64,000 nt of DNA from Rhodococcus_G sp042879035 (GTDB lineage Bacteria > Actinomycetota > Actinomycetes > Mycobacteriales > Mycobacteriaceae): positions 131,518-195,517 of the forward strand of contig NZ_JBIAOU010000009.1 of assembly GCF_042879035.1 (NCBI RefSeq), given 5' to 3'. Every line of letters begins with the position of its first letter. Within the stretch, counting starts at the first letter, position 1. The translations under genes and the position numbers were made by a program. Shown piece by piece: positions 17,532 to 26,388 of this stretch. The notes beneath the pieces are model-generated. The model was not told the origin of the DNA, searched no databases, and worked only from the letters and a program-made list of their open reading frames with translations.

Positions 17532-19328
17532 TCATCCCCTCTCCACGACGACGGCCTGCTCGAGTTCGTCGAGAGTGCCCGAGGTGTCGGCCTTCCCGGT
17601 GCGCAGCCGCTTGTCGATGTAGTTCACCAGGTGGGTCAGCGGAATCGTCAGCAGCAGGTAGAACAGGCCCGCCGCGACGAGCGGGGACAGGTTGCCCGTC
17701 TGCGCGTTCAGGTCGCGGCCGACGGCGAACAGCTCACGTTGCGTGGCGAGCAGCCCGAGGAAGTAGATCAGCGACGAGTCCTTGATGAGCGAGATGAACT
17801 GGTTCATCAGCGCGGGCAGGACCCGTCGCACGCCCTGGGGGATCACCACGAGCGTCATCGCCCGCCGGTAACCGAAGCCGATGGCCCGCGCGGCCTCCAT
17901 CTGGCCGGGTTCGACGCTCTGGATGCCGGAGCGGAAGATCTCGCCGATGTACGCGGCAGCCAGCAGGGCCAGGGCGGCGGCACCGAGCCAGTACGGGTTG
18001 TTCCCGGTCAGGCCCTTGACGACCGGGCCGACGCCGAGTCCGACGAGGAGGATGATGACGACGGCGGGCAGACCGCGGAAGACATCGGTGTAGACGCGGG
18101 CCGGCCACCGCAGCCACCGGGTGCGGGAGATCCCCGCGATCGCCAGGAGCATTCCGAACACGGTGCCGATCACCCCGGAGGTGAGGGCGAGGATGACAGT
18201 GTTCGGCAGGCCGGTGGTGAACAGGTCCGGGATGGCCCGGCGATACAGCTCCCAGTCGAAGAACGTCTCCCCCAGCTGCGCCAGCGTCGACTTCGGCGCC
18301 GACTGCTCGGCGCCGCCACCCTGCCCCTGCTCGGCGGCCAGCGCCGCGAAGTCGGGCAGGTCCGGGGCGGGAGCGGCCTTGCTGCCCGGCTTCCAGCCCG
18401 GCGGCAGCTCGCGGGGCACCCACTCGGAGTACAGCCGCGCCCAGGTCCCGTCCGCGATCACCGCGTCCAGTCCGGAGTTCAACGCGTCGATCAGTGGCTG
18501 GTTGGCGCGGTTCACCGCCCACCCGACGAAGTTGTTGAGGCTGAACGTGTTCTGCACGATCGATGTGCCGTCACCGGGTTGGATGGCCCCCTCGGCCTGC
18601 TGCGACGGCGCCACCCAGGCGTCGATCTGCCCGGATTTGAGGTTCGCGTACGCGGTGTTGTAGTCGGGGAACTTGACCGGATCGAGCTTCAGGGTGTTGA
18701 CGACGAAGTCGTCCTGCACCGTGCCCTGCACCACGCCGATCCGGACACTCGGATTCAGATCCGAGAAGCTCTGGACCGCACCGCCGTTCGGTGCGACCAG
18801 GGAGAAGTAACCGAAGTCGTAGCCGTTGGTGAACCCGACCGTCTTGCGTCGCTCGTCGGTTGTGGTGATCGACGACGAGCCCACGTCGAAGCGGCGGTTC
18901 GCCACCTGCGAGAGCAGCCCGGCGAACTCGGTGCCGGAGAACTCGATCCGCAGGCCGAGTTTCTCGGCGACCGCCTTGAGCAGTTCGTTGTCGAACCCGG
19001 TGAACGTGCCGGTCGAGTCGACACAGATGCTCGGTGGCGCGTCCGACAGGGTGCCGACGCTGATCGTGCCGGGCACGATCAGGCCCAGCGCGTTCGTGTC
19101 GATCCGGTCGAGCGGTGTGGTGGTCGCGGTGGTGTACCGGTCCGCCGCCGCGGCGGCCGCCGCACCCAGATTCGTCGGTACGGCGGCGGCGCTCCCGACG
19201 CCGGGTGGCGAGCACAGATCGGTCGATGCGCTGTCACTGCCACTGTTGCCGCAGGCGGTGGCGGTGCACGCCACCAACAGCGCGAGCACCGCGAGGACCA
19301 ACACCGTGACCGATCGTGACCTGGTCAT
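17532..19328 (-). CDS. Fused solute-binding lipoprotein and permease of a polar amino-acid ABC importer
   Basis: A 598-residue two-domain protein. After a signal sequence with a lipobox-like cysteine (TATAC-G, near 26) comes a family-3 solute-binding domain (about 80-300, with FTGFDNELLKAVAEKLG and SSSITTTDERR). A Pro/Gln/Gly-rich linker leads into an integral permease (about 365-580). The permease shows the EAA-type coupling loop EAARAIGFGYRRAM near 490. Such fusions tether the binding domain to the membrane gate. With the ATPase 3 bp downstream, these two genes form a complete importer, probably for glutamate/glutamine or a related amino acid; the exact substrate is not readable. Confidence 0.92.
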   Translation of the reverse strand: MTRSRSVTVLVLAVLALLVACTATACGNSGSDSASTDLCSPPGVGSAAAVPTNLGAAAAAAADRYTTATTTPLDRIDTNALGLIVPGTISVGTLSDAPPSICVDSTGTFTGFDNELLKAVAEKLGLRIEFSGTEFAGLLSQVANRRFDVGSSSITTTDERRKTVGFTNGYDFGYFSLVAPNGGAVQSFSDLNPSVRIGVVQGTVQDDFVVNTLKLDPVKFPDYNTAYANLKSGQIDAWVAPSQQAEGAIQPGDGTSIVQNTFSLNNFVGWAVNRANQPLIDALNSGLDAVIADGTWARLYSEWVPRELPPGWKPGSKAAPAPDLPDFAALAAEQGQGGGAEQSAPKSTLAQLGETFFDWELYRRAIPDLFTTGLPNTVILALTSGVIGTVFGMLLAIAGISRTRWLRWPARVYTDVFRGLPAVVIILLVGLGVGPVVKGLTGNNPYWLGAAALALLAAAYIGEIFRSGIQSVEPGQMEAARAIGFGYRRAMTLVVIPQGVRRVLPALMNQFISLIKDSSLIYFLGLLATQRELFAVGRDLNAQTGNLSPLVAAGLFYLLLTIPLTHLVNYIDKRLRTGKADTSGTLDELEQAVVVERG

Positions 19329-19378
19329 GTGGGGAGCCTAGCGGGAATGCCGACCCGGCAGGCGGATGCGACGCCGCG

Positions 19379-20173
19379 TCAGGCCAGCCCGGCCAGCGGC
19401 TGCGCGTAGTGGTCGTCGCGCCAGCGGACCGCCTCGGCGAGGGTCGTCAGGTCGTACTCGGGACCGCCGACGCCGACGGTGAACAGGGTCGCGCCGGTGT
19501 CGACGAACGACTGCGCGGCCTCCGCGCCGGGCCAGGCGACGGAGCGTTCGATGCGGTGCGGGTCGCGTCCGACGTCGGCGCAGTGCGCGGCGAGCACCTT
19601 CGACTTGTGGTTCAGCGCGTCGAGATCGGCGAAGCTGTGCCACACGTCGGCGTACTCCGCGACCAGGCGCAGCGTCTTGCGTTCCCCGCCGCCCCCGATG
19701 AGGATCGGAATGTGCCGTGTGGGAGCCGGATTCAGCTTCCCGAGCCGGGCCCGGATACGGGCCAGGTTCTCGCCGAGCAACTTCAGGCGACTGCCCGCGG
19801 TGCCGAAGTCGTACCCGTACTCGTCGTAGTCCTTCTCGAACCAGCCGCCGCCGATGCCGAGGATCAGTCGGCCGCCGCTGATGTGGTCGACGGTGCGGGC
19901 CATGTCCGCGAGCAGGTCGGGGTTGCGGTAGCCACCGCCGCTCACCAGGGCGCCGATCTCGACCCGCTCCGTCTGCTCGGCCCACGCGCCGAGCATCGTC
20001 CAGCACTCGAAGTGGGCGCCGTCCGGGTCTCCGTAGAGCGGATAGAAGTGGTCCCAGTTGAACACGATGTCCACGCCGAGATCCTCGGCGCGGAGCACGG
20101 CGTCCCGGATCAGGCCGTAGTCCGGTGCGTGCTGGGGCTGGAGCTGGACGCCGATGCGAACGGGGCGGGTCAT
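19379..20173 (-). CDS. LLM-class flavin oxidoreductase (probably F420-dependent)
   Basis: A 264-residue luciferase-like TIM barrel. Visible features are the N-terminal IGVQLQPQ strand, NWDHFYPL, the glycine stretch LILGIGGGWFEKDYDEYG near 110-127 that is typical of actinobacterial F420-type members, and ILIGGGGERKTLRLVAEYADVW near 155-177. The cofactor (F420 or FMN) is inferred from family resemblance. The ATG at 20173 (GAGGAG about 12 bases upstream) is preferred to a GTG 14 codons earlier. It follows the amino-acid importer but is separated by 50 bp and read divergently from the nitroreductase gene. Confidence 0.87.
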   Translation of the reverse strand: MTRPVRIGVQLQPQHAPDYGLIRDAVLRAEDLGVDIVFNWDHFYPLYGDPDGAHFECWTMLGAWAEQTERVEIGALVSGGGYRNPDLLADMARTVDHISGGRLILGIGGGWFEKDYDEYGYDFGTAGSRLKLLGENLARIRARLGKLNPAPTRHIPILIGGGGERKTLRLVAEYADVWHSFADLDALNHKSKVLAAHCADVGRDPHRIERSVAWPGAEAAQSFVDTGATLFTVGVGGPEYDLTTLAEAVRWRDDHYAQPLAGLA

Positions 20174-20404
20174 TCTGCGGCACTCCTCGGGGTGAGAAAC
20201 GGTTGCCCGTGTCACGTTAGACCCGGTACGACATCGCCGCCGATCGCTCGACCACTTCCGAGGACGAATCGGGTACCGGGAGTGGAGCTGCGCCTATTCG
20301 TCTCCGGGGGACTCCACGGATTTGTTTCCCGGTGAGCGCAAGGGTGGGGTTCGGGCGGGGCCGGCGATAGCGTTCGGGCACCACCACTCGCCCGGGGAGA
20401 ACAG

Positions 20405-21250
20405 ATGACAGCAGTAGACGAGTCGACCGCACCGGTGAACGCCGGCGATGCCGCCCTGCTCGTGCAGCGTTACGGTGCCGAGCCGGAGTCGGCTCCGGAA
20501 CTGTCCGACGTGATCCGCCACCAGTTGGCGCACCGCTCGGTGCGGGCCTTCGGCCCCGAGCCTGTGTCCGACGCGGCACTCGACGCGATCGTGGCGGCCG
20601 CCCAGTCGGCGCCGACCTCGTCGAACCTGCAGACGTGGAGTCTCGTCGTGGTCCGCGATCCGGAGCTCAAGTCCCGGCTGGCCTCGCTGTCCGGGGACCA
20701 GGAGTTCATCCGGCAGGCACCGGTGTTCCTCGTCTGGCTCGTCGACTTCGCCCGGCTCGCGCAGCTGGCGGACCGTCACGACCACGCACTCGACGGCGCC
20801 GACTACACCGAGTCCGCGATCGTCGGGTTCGTCGACGTGTCCCTCGCCGCGCAGAACGCGTCCCTGGCCGCCGAATCGCTCGGTCTGGGAACGGTGTTCG
20901 TCGGCGGAGCGCGCAATCACCCCGAGGAGCTGGCCGCCGAGCTGCACCTGCCCGACCGGGTGGTCGCCGCGTTCGGGCTGGCCGTCGGGCATCCCGACGA
21001 GGCGGACACCGCACGCGTCAAGCCGCGCCTGCCGCAGCCCGCGGTCGTGCATCACGAGCGCTACCGGGAGGACACCCAGCTTCCCGCCGTCGACGACTAC
21101 GAGAAGACCATCCGTGCCTTCTACGAGGACGAGGGCCTCGCACACAGCTGGATCGAGCGCGTCCTCGCCCGCATCGGCACCGTCCGCGGACTGAACGGGC
21201 GTGAGCGGAACCGGGAGGCGCTGCGCAACCGCGGGTTCGAGCTGCGCTGA
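20405..21250 (+). CDS. Nitroreductase-fold NADPH-dependent oxidoreductase (NfsA/Frp-like)
   Basis: A 281-residue FMN enzyme of the nitroreductase superfamily, NfsA branch. The opening HRSVRAFGPEPV and APTSSNLQTWSLVVV bind FMN, and the mid-domain helix AAQNASLAAESLGLGTVFVGGARN is characteristic of NfsA/Frp proteins. It should reduce quinones, nitro groups or flavin with NADPH. The start has GGGGAGAACAG upstream. It stands alone, with a 189-bp divergent region to the LLM gene and 128 bp to the ABC operon. Confidence 0.88.
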   Translation: MTAVDESTAPVNAGDAALLVQRYGAEPESAPELSDVIRHQLAHRSVRAFGPEPVSDAALDAIVAAAQSAPTSSNLQTWSLVVVRDPELKSRLASLSGDQEFIRQAPVFLVWLVDFARLAQLADRHDHALDGADYTESAIVGFVDVSLAAQNASLAAESLGLGTVFVGGARNHPEELAAELHLPDRVVAAFGLAVGHPDEADTARVKPRLPQPAVVHHERYREDTQLPAVDDYEKTIRAFYEDEGLAHSWIERVLARIGTVRGLNGRERNREALRNRGFELR

Positions 21251-21378
21251 CCGCGGTGAGCGTCACCGTCGCCCGTTCCCCCGGTATTGGATGACGTGGC
21301 GCGCCGTCGGGCCTGCGATACTGTCGCGCGGACCACACCGCGTGTCCGGCGCAGCCGGTGAAGGGATCGACGACCACG

Positions 21379-22452
21379 ATGGCGACAGTCACCTACGACT
21401 CGACGACCTGCCTGTTCCCCGGTTCCGACAAGCCTGCCGTAGACCGGTTGCGCCTCGACATCGAGGACGGTGAGTTCCTCGTCCTGGTCGGTCCGTCGGG
21501 CTGCGGCAAGTCGACGTCGCTGCGGATGCTCGCCGGCCTCGAGGAGGTGCACTCCGGACGGATCCTGATCGGCGACCGCGACGTCACCGGGGCCGAGCCG
21601 AAGGACCGGGACATCGCGATGGTGTTCCAGAACTACGCGCTGTACCCGCACATGTCGGTGGCCGAGAACATGGGTTTCGCCCTGAAGCTGGCGAAGACGC
21701 CGAAGGACGAGATCAAGCGCCGGGTGCTCGAGGCGGCGAAGATGCTCGACCTCGAGCCGTACCTGGAACGCAAGCCGAAGGCGCTGTCGGGTGGTCAGCG
21801 GCAGCGGGTGGCGATGGGACGGGCGATCGTGCGGCAGCCGCAGGTGTTCCTGATGGACGAGCCGTTGTCGAACCTGGACGCGAAGCTGCGGGTGCAGACG
21901 CGGACGCAGATCGCGCAGCTGCAGCGGCGCCTCGGCACCACCACCGTGTACGTCACCCACGACCAGGTCGAGGCGATGACGATGGGTGACCGGGTGGCGG
22001 TCCTCGCGGACGGGGTGCTGCAGCAGTGCGCGTCGCCGCGGGAGCTGTACTCGCGGCCGGCGAACGTCTTCGTCGCCGGGTTCATGGGGTCGCCGTCGAT
22101 GAACCTGTTCACGCTGCCCGTCACCGACGGCGGCGTCCGGTTCGGGGCCGCCGTCGTCCCGGTGCCCCGCGACACCCTCGGCAAGGTCCACGAGTCCGAG
22201 GTCGTGGTCGGGGTCCGGCCCGAGCATCTCCAGCCGGCCGACACGGGTGTCGAGTTGGAGGTCGACGTCGTCGAGGAACTGGGGTCGGACGCGTACATCT
22301 ATGGCCGCGCGGATGTCGCGGGGCTCGGGCAGGAGATCGTCGCGCGCGCCGACTGGCGGAACCCGCCGCACAAGGGTGACCGGGTGCGGTTGCACGTCGA
22401 TCCGGCGGAGATCCACCTGTTCTCGGCGGCGGACGGCCGTCGGCTGGGGTGA
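21379..22452 (+). CDS. Sugar ABC transporter ATPase (MsiK/UgpC/MalK type)
   Basis: A 357-residue ATPase with Walker A GPSGCGKST near 39, the Q-loop FQNYALYPHMSV, the signature LSGGQRQR, the Walker B MDEPLSNLDAKLR, and a C-terminal OB-like regulatory domain of about 120 residues ending in VRPEHLQ. It is strongly like Streptomyces MsiK and MalK, which energise uptake of maltose, trehalose, cellobiose and similar sugars. The ATG at 21379 fits the MATVTY-type family start; a GTG seven codons upstream is possible. It is first in a plus-strand cluster with a lipoprotein and two permeases. An MsiK-type ATPase could also serve other importers. Confidence 0.93.
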   Translation: MATVTYDSTTCLFPGSDKPAVDRLRLDIEDGEFLVLVGPSGCGKSTSLRMLAGLEEVHSGRILIGDRDVTGAEPKDRDIAMVFQNYALYPHMSVAENMGFALKLAKTPKDEIKRRVLEAAKMLDLEPYLERKPKALSGGQRQRVAMGRAIVRQPQVFLMDEPLSNLDAKLRVQTRTQIAQLQRRLGTTTVYVTHDQVEAMTMGDRVAVLADGVLQQCASPRELYSRPANVFVAGFMGSPSMNLFTLPVTDGGVRFGAAVVPVPRDTLGKVHESEVVVGVRPEHLQPADTGVELEVDVVEELGSDAYIYGRADVAGLGQEIVARADWRNPPHKGDRVRLHVDPAEIHLFSAADGRRLG

Positions 22453-22576
22453 CCCCGACCGATCCGGTTGCGGGGGTAATGAGCGAAATCACGTCCCGGT
22501 CGTGCCACAGTAGGCGACGACATATGCCTCGGCCCGGGTGACGGGCCGGACAGTCGGGCTTCTCGAAAGGTGGACC

Positions 22577-23860
22577 ATGGGTTCCTTCAGCACGCGGTCG
22601 CGGATCGCGGTGGCGGCGTCGGCAGTGGCGCTGCTCGCGCTCGCCGGTTGTTCCAGTGACGACAGCAGCGGCGGCGGTAGCGTCGACGAGGCCGTCGGCC
22701 AGAACCTCGACGGACGCGGCGACATCACGTTCGCGATGGGCAAGAACGACGTCGACAAGCTGCAGCCGGTGATCGAGAAGTGGAACGCCGCGCACGCCGA
22801 CGAGCAGGTCACCCTCAAGGAGCTCGCCGGTGAGGCCGACGATCAGCGCAACCAGCTGGTGCAGTCGCTGCAGGCGGGTAACGCCGACTACGACGTGATG
22901 GCCCTCGACGTCACCTGGACCGCGGAGTTCGCCGCGAACGGCTGGCTGCAGCCGCTCGAGGGTGGGCTCGCGATCGACACCGCGGACCTGCTGCCCGCGA
23001 CCGTCGACAGCGCCACCTACCGCGGCACCCTGTTCGCGGCACCGCAGAACACCAACGCCCAGCTGCTGTACTACCGCACCGACCTGGTGCCGACGGCGCC
23101 CGCCGACTGGAAGGCACTGACGGACAGCTGTGCGGCCGCGGTCGCGCAGACCACCGACTGCCTGGTCACCCAGCTCAAGCAGTACGAGGGCCTGACCGTC
23201 AACACCACCCAGTTCATCAACTCGTGGGGCGGCGCGGTCGTGGCCGAGGACGGCAAGACCCCGGAGGTGACGTCGCCGGAGTCGAAGGCCGGTCTGCAGG
23301 CGCTGGTCGACGCCTACAACGGCGGCCAGATCGCGAAGCGGTCCACCTCGTTCACCGAGGAGGAGACCAACCTCGCGTTCGTCGGTGGCGAGTCGGTGTA
23401 CGCCTACAACTGGCCGTACATGTACACCAACGCGGAGAAGGACGGTTCCGCGGTGAAGGGCAAGGTCGCGGTGGCGCCGATCGTCGGCCCCGCCGGTGCG
23501 GGTGCGTCCACCCTCGGCGGCTACAACGACGGCATCAACGTCTTCTCGAAGAGCAAGGCCACGGCCCGTGACTTCGTCGCGTTCATCCAGAACGAGGAGA
23601 ACCAGATGTCGTTCGCGGACGCGTCGTTCCCGCCGGTGCTCCGGTCGGTCTACGACGACCCGGCGCTGGTCGCGAAGTACCCGTACCTGCCTGCGCTCAA
23701 GGCCGCGCTCGAGAGCGCGCAGCCGCGGCCGGTGACGCCGTACTACAGCCAGATCTCGAAGGCGATCCAGGACAACGCGACCGCCGCGCTGACCGGCAAG
23801 GTGACCGTCGACCAGGCGGCCACCGACATGGCGGCCGCGATCACGAACGCCGCCAAGTAG
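22577..23860 (+). CDS. Sugar-binding lipoprotein of the ABC importer
   Basis: A 427-residue extracellular solute-binding protein of family 1. The signal sequence ends in the lipobox LALAGCSS (Cys near residue 23) and is followed by a Ser/Gly linker and two lobes, with the family phrases NADYDVMALDVTWTAEFAANG and AYNWPYMYTNAEKDG. Overall it resembles trehalose/maltose-binding proteins (LpqY/ThuE-like), but the ligand is an inference. The ATG at 22577 has GAAAGGTGG just upstream. It is separated by 124 bp from the ATPase gene and by 57 bp from the first permease. Confidence 0.9.
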   Translation: MGSFSTRSRIAVAASAVALLALAGCSSDDSSGGGSVDEAVGQNLDGRGDITFAMGKNDVDKLQPVIEKWNAAHADEQVTLKELAGEADDQRNQLVQSLQAGNADYDVMALDVTWTAEFAANGWLQPLEGGLAIDTADLLPATVDSATYRGTLFAAPQNTNAQLLYYRTDLVPTAPADWKALTDSCAAAVAQTTDCLVTQLKQYEGLTVNTTQFINSWGGAVVAEDGKTPEVTSPESKAGLQALVDAYNGGQIAKRSTSFTEEETNLAFVGGESVYAYNWPYMYTNAEKDGSAVKGKVAVAPIVGPAGAGASTLGGYNDGINVFSKSKATARDFVAFIQNEENQMSFADASFPPVLRSVYDDPALVAKYPYLPALKAALESAQPRPVTPYYSQISKAIQDNATAALTGKVTVDQAATDMAAAITNAAK

Positions 23861-23917
23861 CGCCTGCGCGCCCGGTTCGGCAGTTCCACGAGAGAGCAGG
23901 AAATCAGGTAGCCGAAG

Positions 23918-24976
23918 ATGACCGACTCTGCCGAGCCGGGTGCCCGTGACGGGGACGCCGCGACCGAGGTGATCGACCTCGGCCGCGGCGTCCCCGCGTC
24001 CGGCACCCCCACCGATCCCCCGCCATCTCCGAAACGGGTCCGCGACTGGCGTCCGGTGTACCTGATCGCGCCGACCCTGGTGGTTCTCGCGATCGTCATC
24101 GTCTATCCGGTCGTCAAGGCCGTGATCCTGTCGTTCCAGCGCAACCCGGGGATCGACCCGGACACCGGGCGGTTCGTGCAGGGCGGTTTCGCCGGGCTCG
24201 ACAACTACCTGCTCTGGCTGACCGGCAACTGCGGCGAGGGCCGCGGAACCTGCCCGCCCGGAACCCTCGGCGCGGACTTCTGGCCCGCGGTCGGGGTAAC
24301 GCTGCTGTTCACCGTGGCGATCGTCGGCATCTCCACGCTTCTCGGCCTGTGGATGGCGACGATCATGAGCCGCAGCTTCGTCGGCCGGTCGTTCCTGCGT
24401 GCCAGCGTGCTGATCCCGTGGGCCATCCCCACCGCGGTCACCGCGAAGCTGTGGTTCTTCATCTTCGCCGAGAACGGCATCGCGAACAGCCTGCTCGGCA
24501 CCGACATCGCCTGGATCACCGACCCGTGGGCGTCCCGGTTCGCGGTGATCATCGCCGACGTGTGGAAGACGACGCCGTTCATGGCGCTGCTGATCCTCGC
24601 CGGGCTGCAGATGATTCCGCAGGAGGTGTACGAGGCGGCCCGCGTCGACGGCGCGAGCGCCTGGCAGCGGTTCACGTCGATCACGCTGCCGCTGGTGAAG
24701 CCGGCGCTGATGGTCGCGATCCTGTTCCGCACCCTCGACGTGCTGCGGATCTACGACCTGCCGGCGATCCTCGGCGGCACCTCCGGCTCCACGCCGATCT
24801 CGACGGTGGCGATCCTGACCGTCGCGGACATCCGGCAGAACAACTACCAGAGCGCGTCCGCCCTCTCGACGCTGATCTTCCTGGGAATCTTCGCGGTGGC
24901 CTTCGTGATGGTGAAGTTCCTGGGCGCCAACGCCGTGCGCACCCAGAACGAGCAGCGCAAGGGAGGTGACCGCTGA
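23918..24976 (+). CDS. Sugar ABC permease, MalF-like
   Basis: A 352-residue permease. A hydrophilic N-terminus of about 45 residues precedes six predicted membrane helices. The coupling loop EAARVDGASAWQRFTSITLP lies near 243-262, and the P-loop-like GLDNYLLW region follows the first helix, as in MalF/SugA-type subunits. The stop codon overlaps the ATG of the next permease (TGATG), showing translational coupling. Confidence 0.92.
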   Translation: MTDSAEPGARDGDAATEVIDLGRGVPASGTPTDPPPSPKRVRDWRPVYLIAPTLVVLAIVIVYPVVKAVILSFQRNPGIDPDTGRFVQGGFAGLDNYLLWLTGNCGEGRGTCPPGTLGADFWPAVGVTLLFTVAIVGISTLLGLWMATIMSRSFVGRSFLRASVLIPWAIPTAVTAKLWFFIFAENGIANSLLGTDIAWITDPWASRFAVIIADVWKTTPFMALLILAGLQMIPQEVYEAARVDGASAWQRFTSITLPLVKPALMVAILFRTLDVLRIYDLPAILGGTSGSTPISTVAILTVADIRQNNYQSASALSTLIFLGIFAVAFVMVKFLGANAVRTQNEQRKGGDR

Positions 24977-25983
24977 TGGGCAGGCACAGCCTTCCCGACG
25001 AGAGCGCCGCGTCCGGAGCTTCCGCACCGTACGAGCGGTTCACGACGGAGACGCCGAACGACTCGCTCGAGACGCGCGTGATCCCCGCCGTCGTCGTGCT
25101 GGACGATCCGGAACCGGTGGCCCCCGAGGACTCCCCCGCGCCGCGCCGTCGCCGGCCCGTCGGACCCGCGGTCCGCAACTACCTCGGCGTGATCGTCATC
25201 CTGATCTGGGGCCTCGCCCCGTTCTACTGGATGGTGGTCACCGCCTTCCGCGACAGCGCGTACACCTTCGACACCACGCCGTGGCCGACGCACCTGACGT
25301 TGGACAACTTCAAGGACGCCCTGTCGACCGACACGGGCAACGACTTCCTCGGTGCCATCGGCAACAGCATGATCATCGCTGCGGTGACCACCGCGGTGGC
25401 GCTGCTGCTCGGCGTGTTCACCTCGTACGCGCTGGCGCGGATCGACTTCCGCGGCAAGTACGTCGTCACCGGCATCATCCTCGCCGCGTCGATGTTCCCG
25501 ACGGTGGCGTTGGTGACGCCGCTGTTCCAGCTGTTCAGCGACATCGGGTGGATCGGCAAGTACCAGGCGCTGATCGTTCCGAACATCTCGTTCGTGCTGC
25601 CGCTCACGGTGTACACGCTGACGTCGTTCCTGTCGGACCTGCCGTGGGAGCTCGAGGAGGCCGCCCGCATCGACGGTGCGTCCCGCGGGCAGGCGTTCCG
25701 GCTGGTGATCCTGCCGCTCGCGGCGCCCGCCCTGTTCACCACCGCGATCCTCGCGTTCATCGCGACGTGGAACGAATTCCTGCTCGCCAGCCTGCTGTCC
25801 AACGACCGCACCGAGCCGGTGACCGTGGCGATCGCCCGGTTCGAGGGGCCCGACGCGTTCAGTCAGCCGTACGCGGCGATCATGGCGGCGGGCACCCTCG
25901 TCACGATCCCCCTGGTGATCATGGTGCTGATCTTCCAGCGCCGCATCGTGTCCGGTCTGACCGCCGGCGGCGTCAAGTCGTGA
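24976..25983 (+). CDS. Sugar ABC permease, MalG-like
   Basis: A 335-residue permease with a long hydrophilic start (about 65 residues) and six membrane helices. The EAA loop EEAARIDGASRGQAFRLVILP is near 235-255 and the C-terminus has the MalG/SugB-type RRIVSGLTAGGVK. It pairs with the overlapping upstream permease to form the heterodimeric channel. The order ATPase-lipoprotein-permease-permease differs from mycobacterial lpqY-sugA-sugB-sugC. Confidence 0.92.
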   Translation: MGRHSLPDESAASGASAPYERFTTETPNDSLETRVIPAVVVLDDPEPVAPEDSPAPRRRRPVGPAVRNYLGVIVILIWGLAPFYWMVVTAFRDSAYTFDTTPWPTHLTLDNFKDALSTDTGNDFLGAIGNSMIIAAVTTAVALLLGVFTSYALARIDFRGKYVVTGIILAASMFPTVALVTPLFQLFSDIGWIGKYQALIVPNISFVLPLTVYTLTSFLSDLPWELEEAARIDGASRGQAFRLVILPLAAPALFTTAILAFIATWNEFLLASLLSNDRTEPVTVAIARFEGPDAFSQPYAAIMAAGTLVTIPLVIMVLIFQRRIVSGLTAGGVKS

Positions 25984-25993
25984 GCGGCGGCCG

Positions 25994-26299
25994 GTGAACG
26001 ACGCCCGGGGGCGGGCCCGGCGCAGGCAGCAGCTCGAGATCCTGATGGGCGTGCTCGGGTTCGTCACGGTGATGGCGTTCGTCGCGGCGGTGGTCGGCAT
26101 CGTCCGCGGCGAACCCGGGGTGACGCCGTCGCTGGTGCTGCTCGCGCTGGTGGTCGCGCTCGGTCTCACCGTCCGGGCCTGGATGCGGCTTCGCCGCAGT
26201 GGTGCACTTGTGGAGGTCCCGCCGTCCGTTTCTGCACCACTGCCGCGGAGCGGCAACACGCGGGCTACGCTGCCGGTGGTGGACGTCGGCGATGGGTGA
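25994..26299 (+). CDS. Small two-helix membrane protein after the sugar importer
   Basis: A 101-residue protein starting with GTG 11 bp after the permease stop, so probably in the same operon. The N-terminus is basic (GRARRRQQ). Two hydrophobic helices (about 17-38 and 45-62) are separated by a short GEPGVTP loop, and a short Arg-rich tail follows. The last third is encoded by palindromic repeat copy 2, so the original protein may have ended earlier. In Corynebacterium a membrane protein (MusI) is required for maltose import; this protein could play a helper role, but there is no recognisable homology and that is a guess. Confidence 0.55.
   Translation: MNDARGRARRRQQLEILMGVLGFVTVMAFVAAVVGIVRGEPGVTPSLVLLALVVALGLTVRAWMRLRRSGALVEVPPSVSAPLPRSGNTRATLPVVDVGDG
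26197..26242. repeat. 46-bp palindromic repeat, copy 2
   Basis: Same length and outer arms (CAGTGGTGCA...TGCACCACTG) as copies 1 and 3, but the inner arms are decayed (13 of 18 pairs). It lies inside the reading frame of the small membrane protein, near its 3' end. Confidence 0.75.
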
Positions 26300-26388
26300 T
26301 GCCACGATGCGACTGGACGACGGGCACGCCTGCCCCGTCCCGTACTGCCCGCCGATCCATGTTCTTCTGACCGTTCAGGAGAGTGCAT

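Noticed and set aside
22121..25027. Very long antisense open frame across the sugar importer genes
   Set aside because: It mirrors the high GC3 of the true genes, contains Arg/His/Gly-rich nonsense and has no ribosome-binding site.
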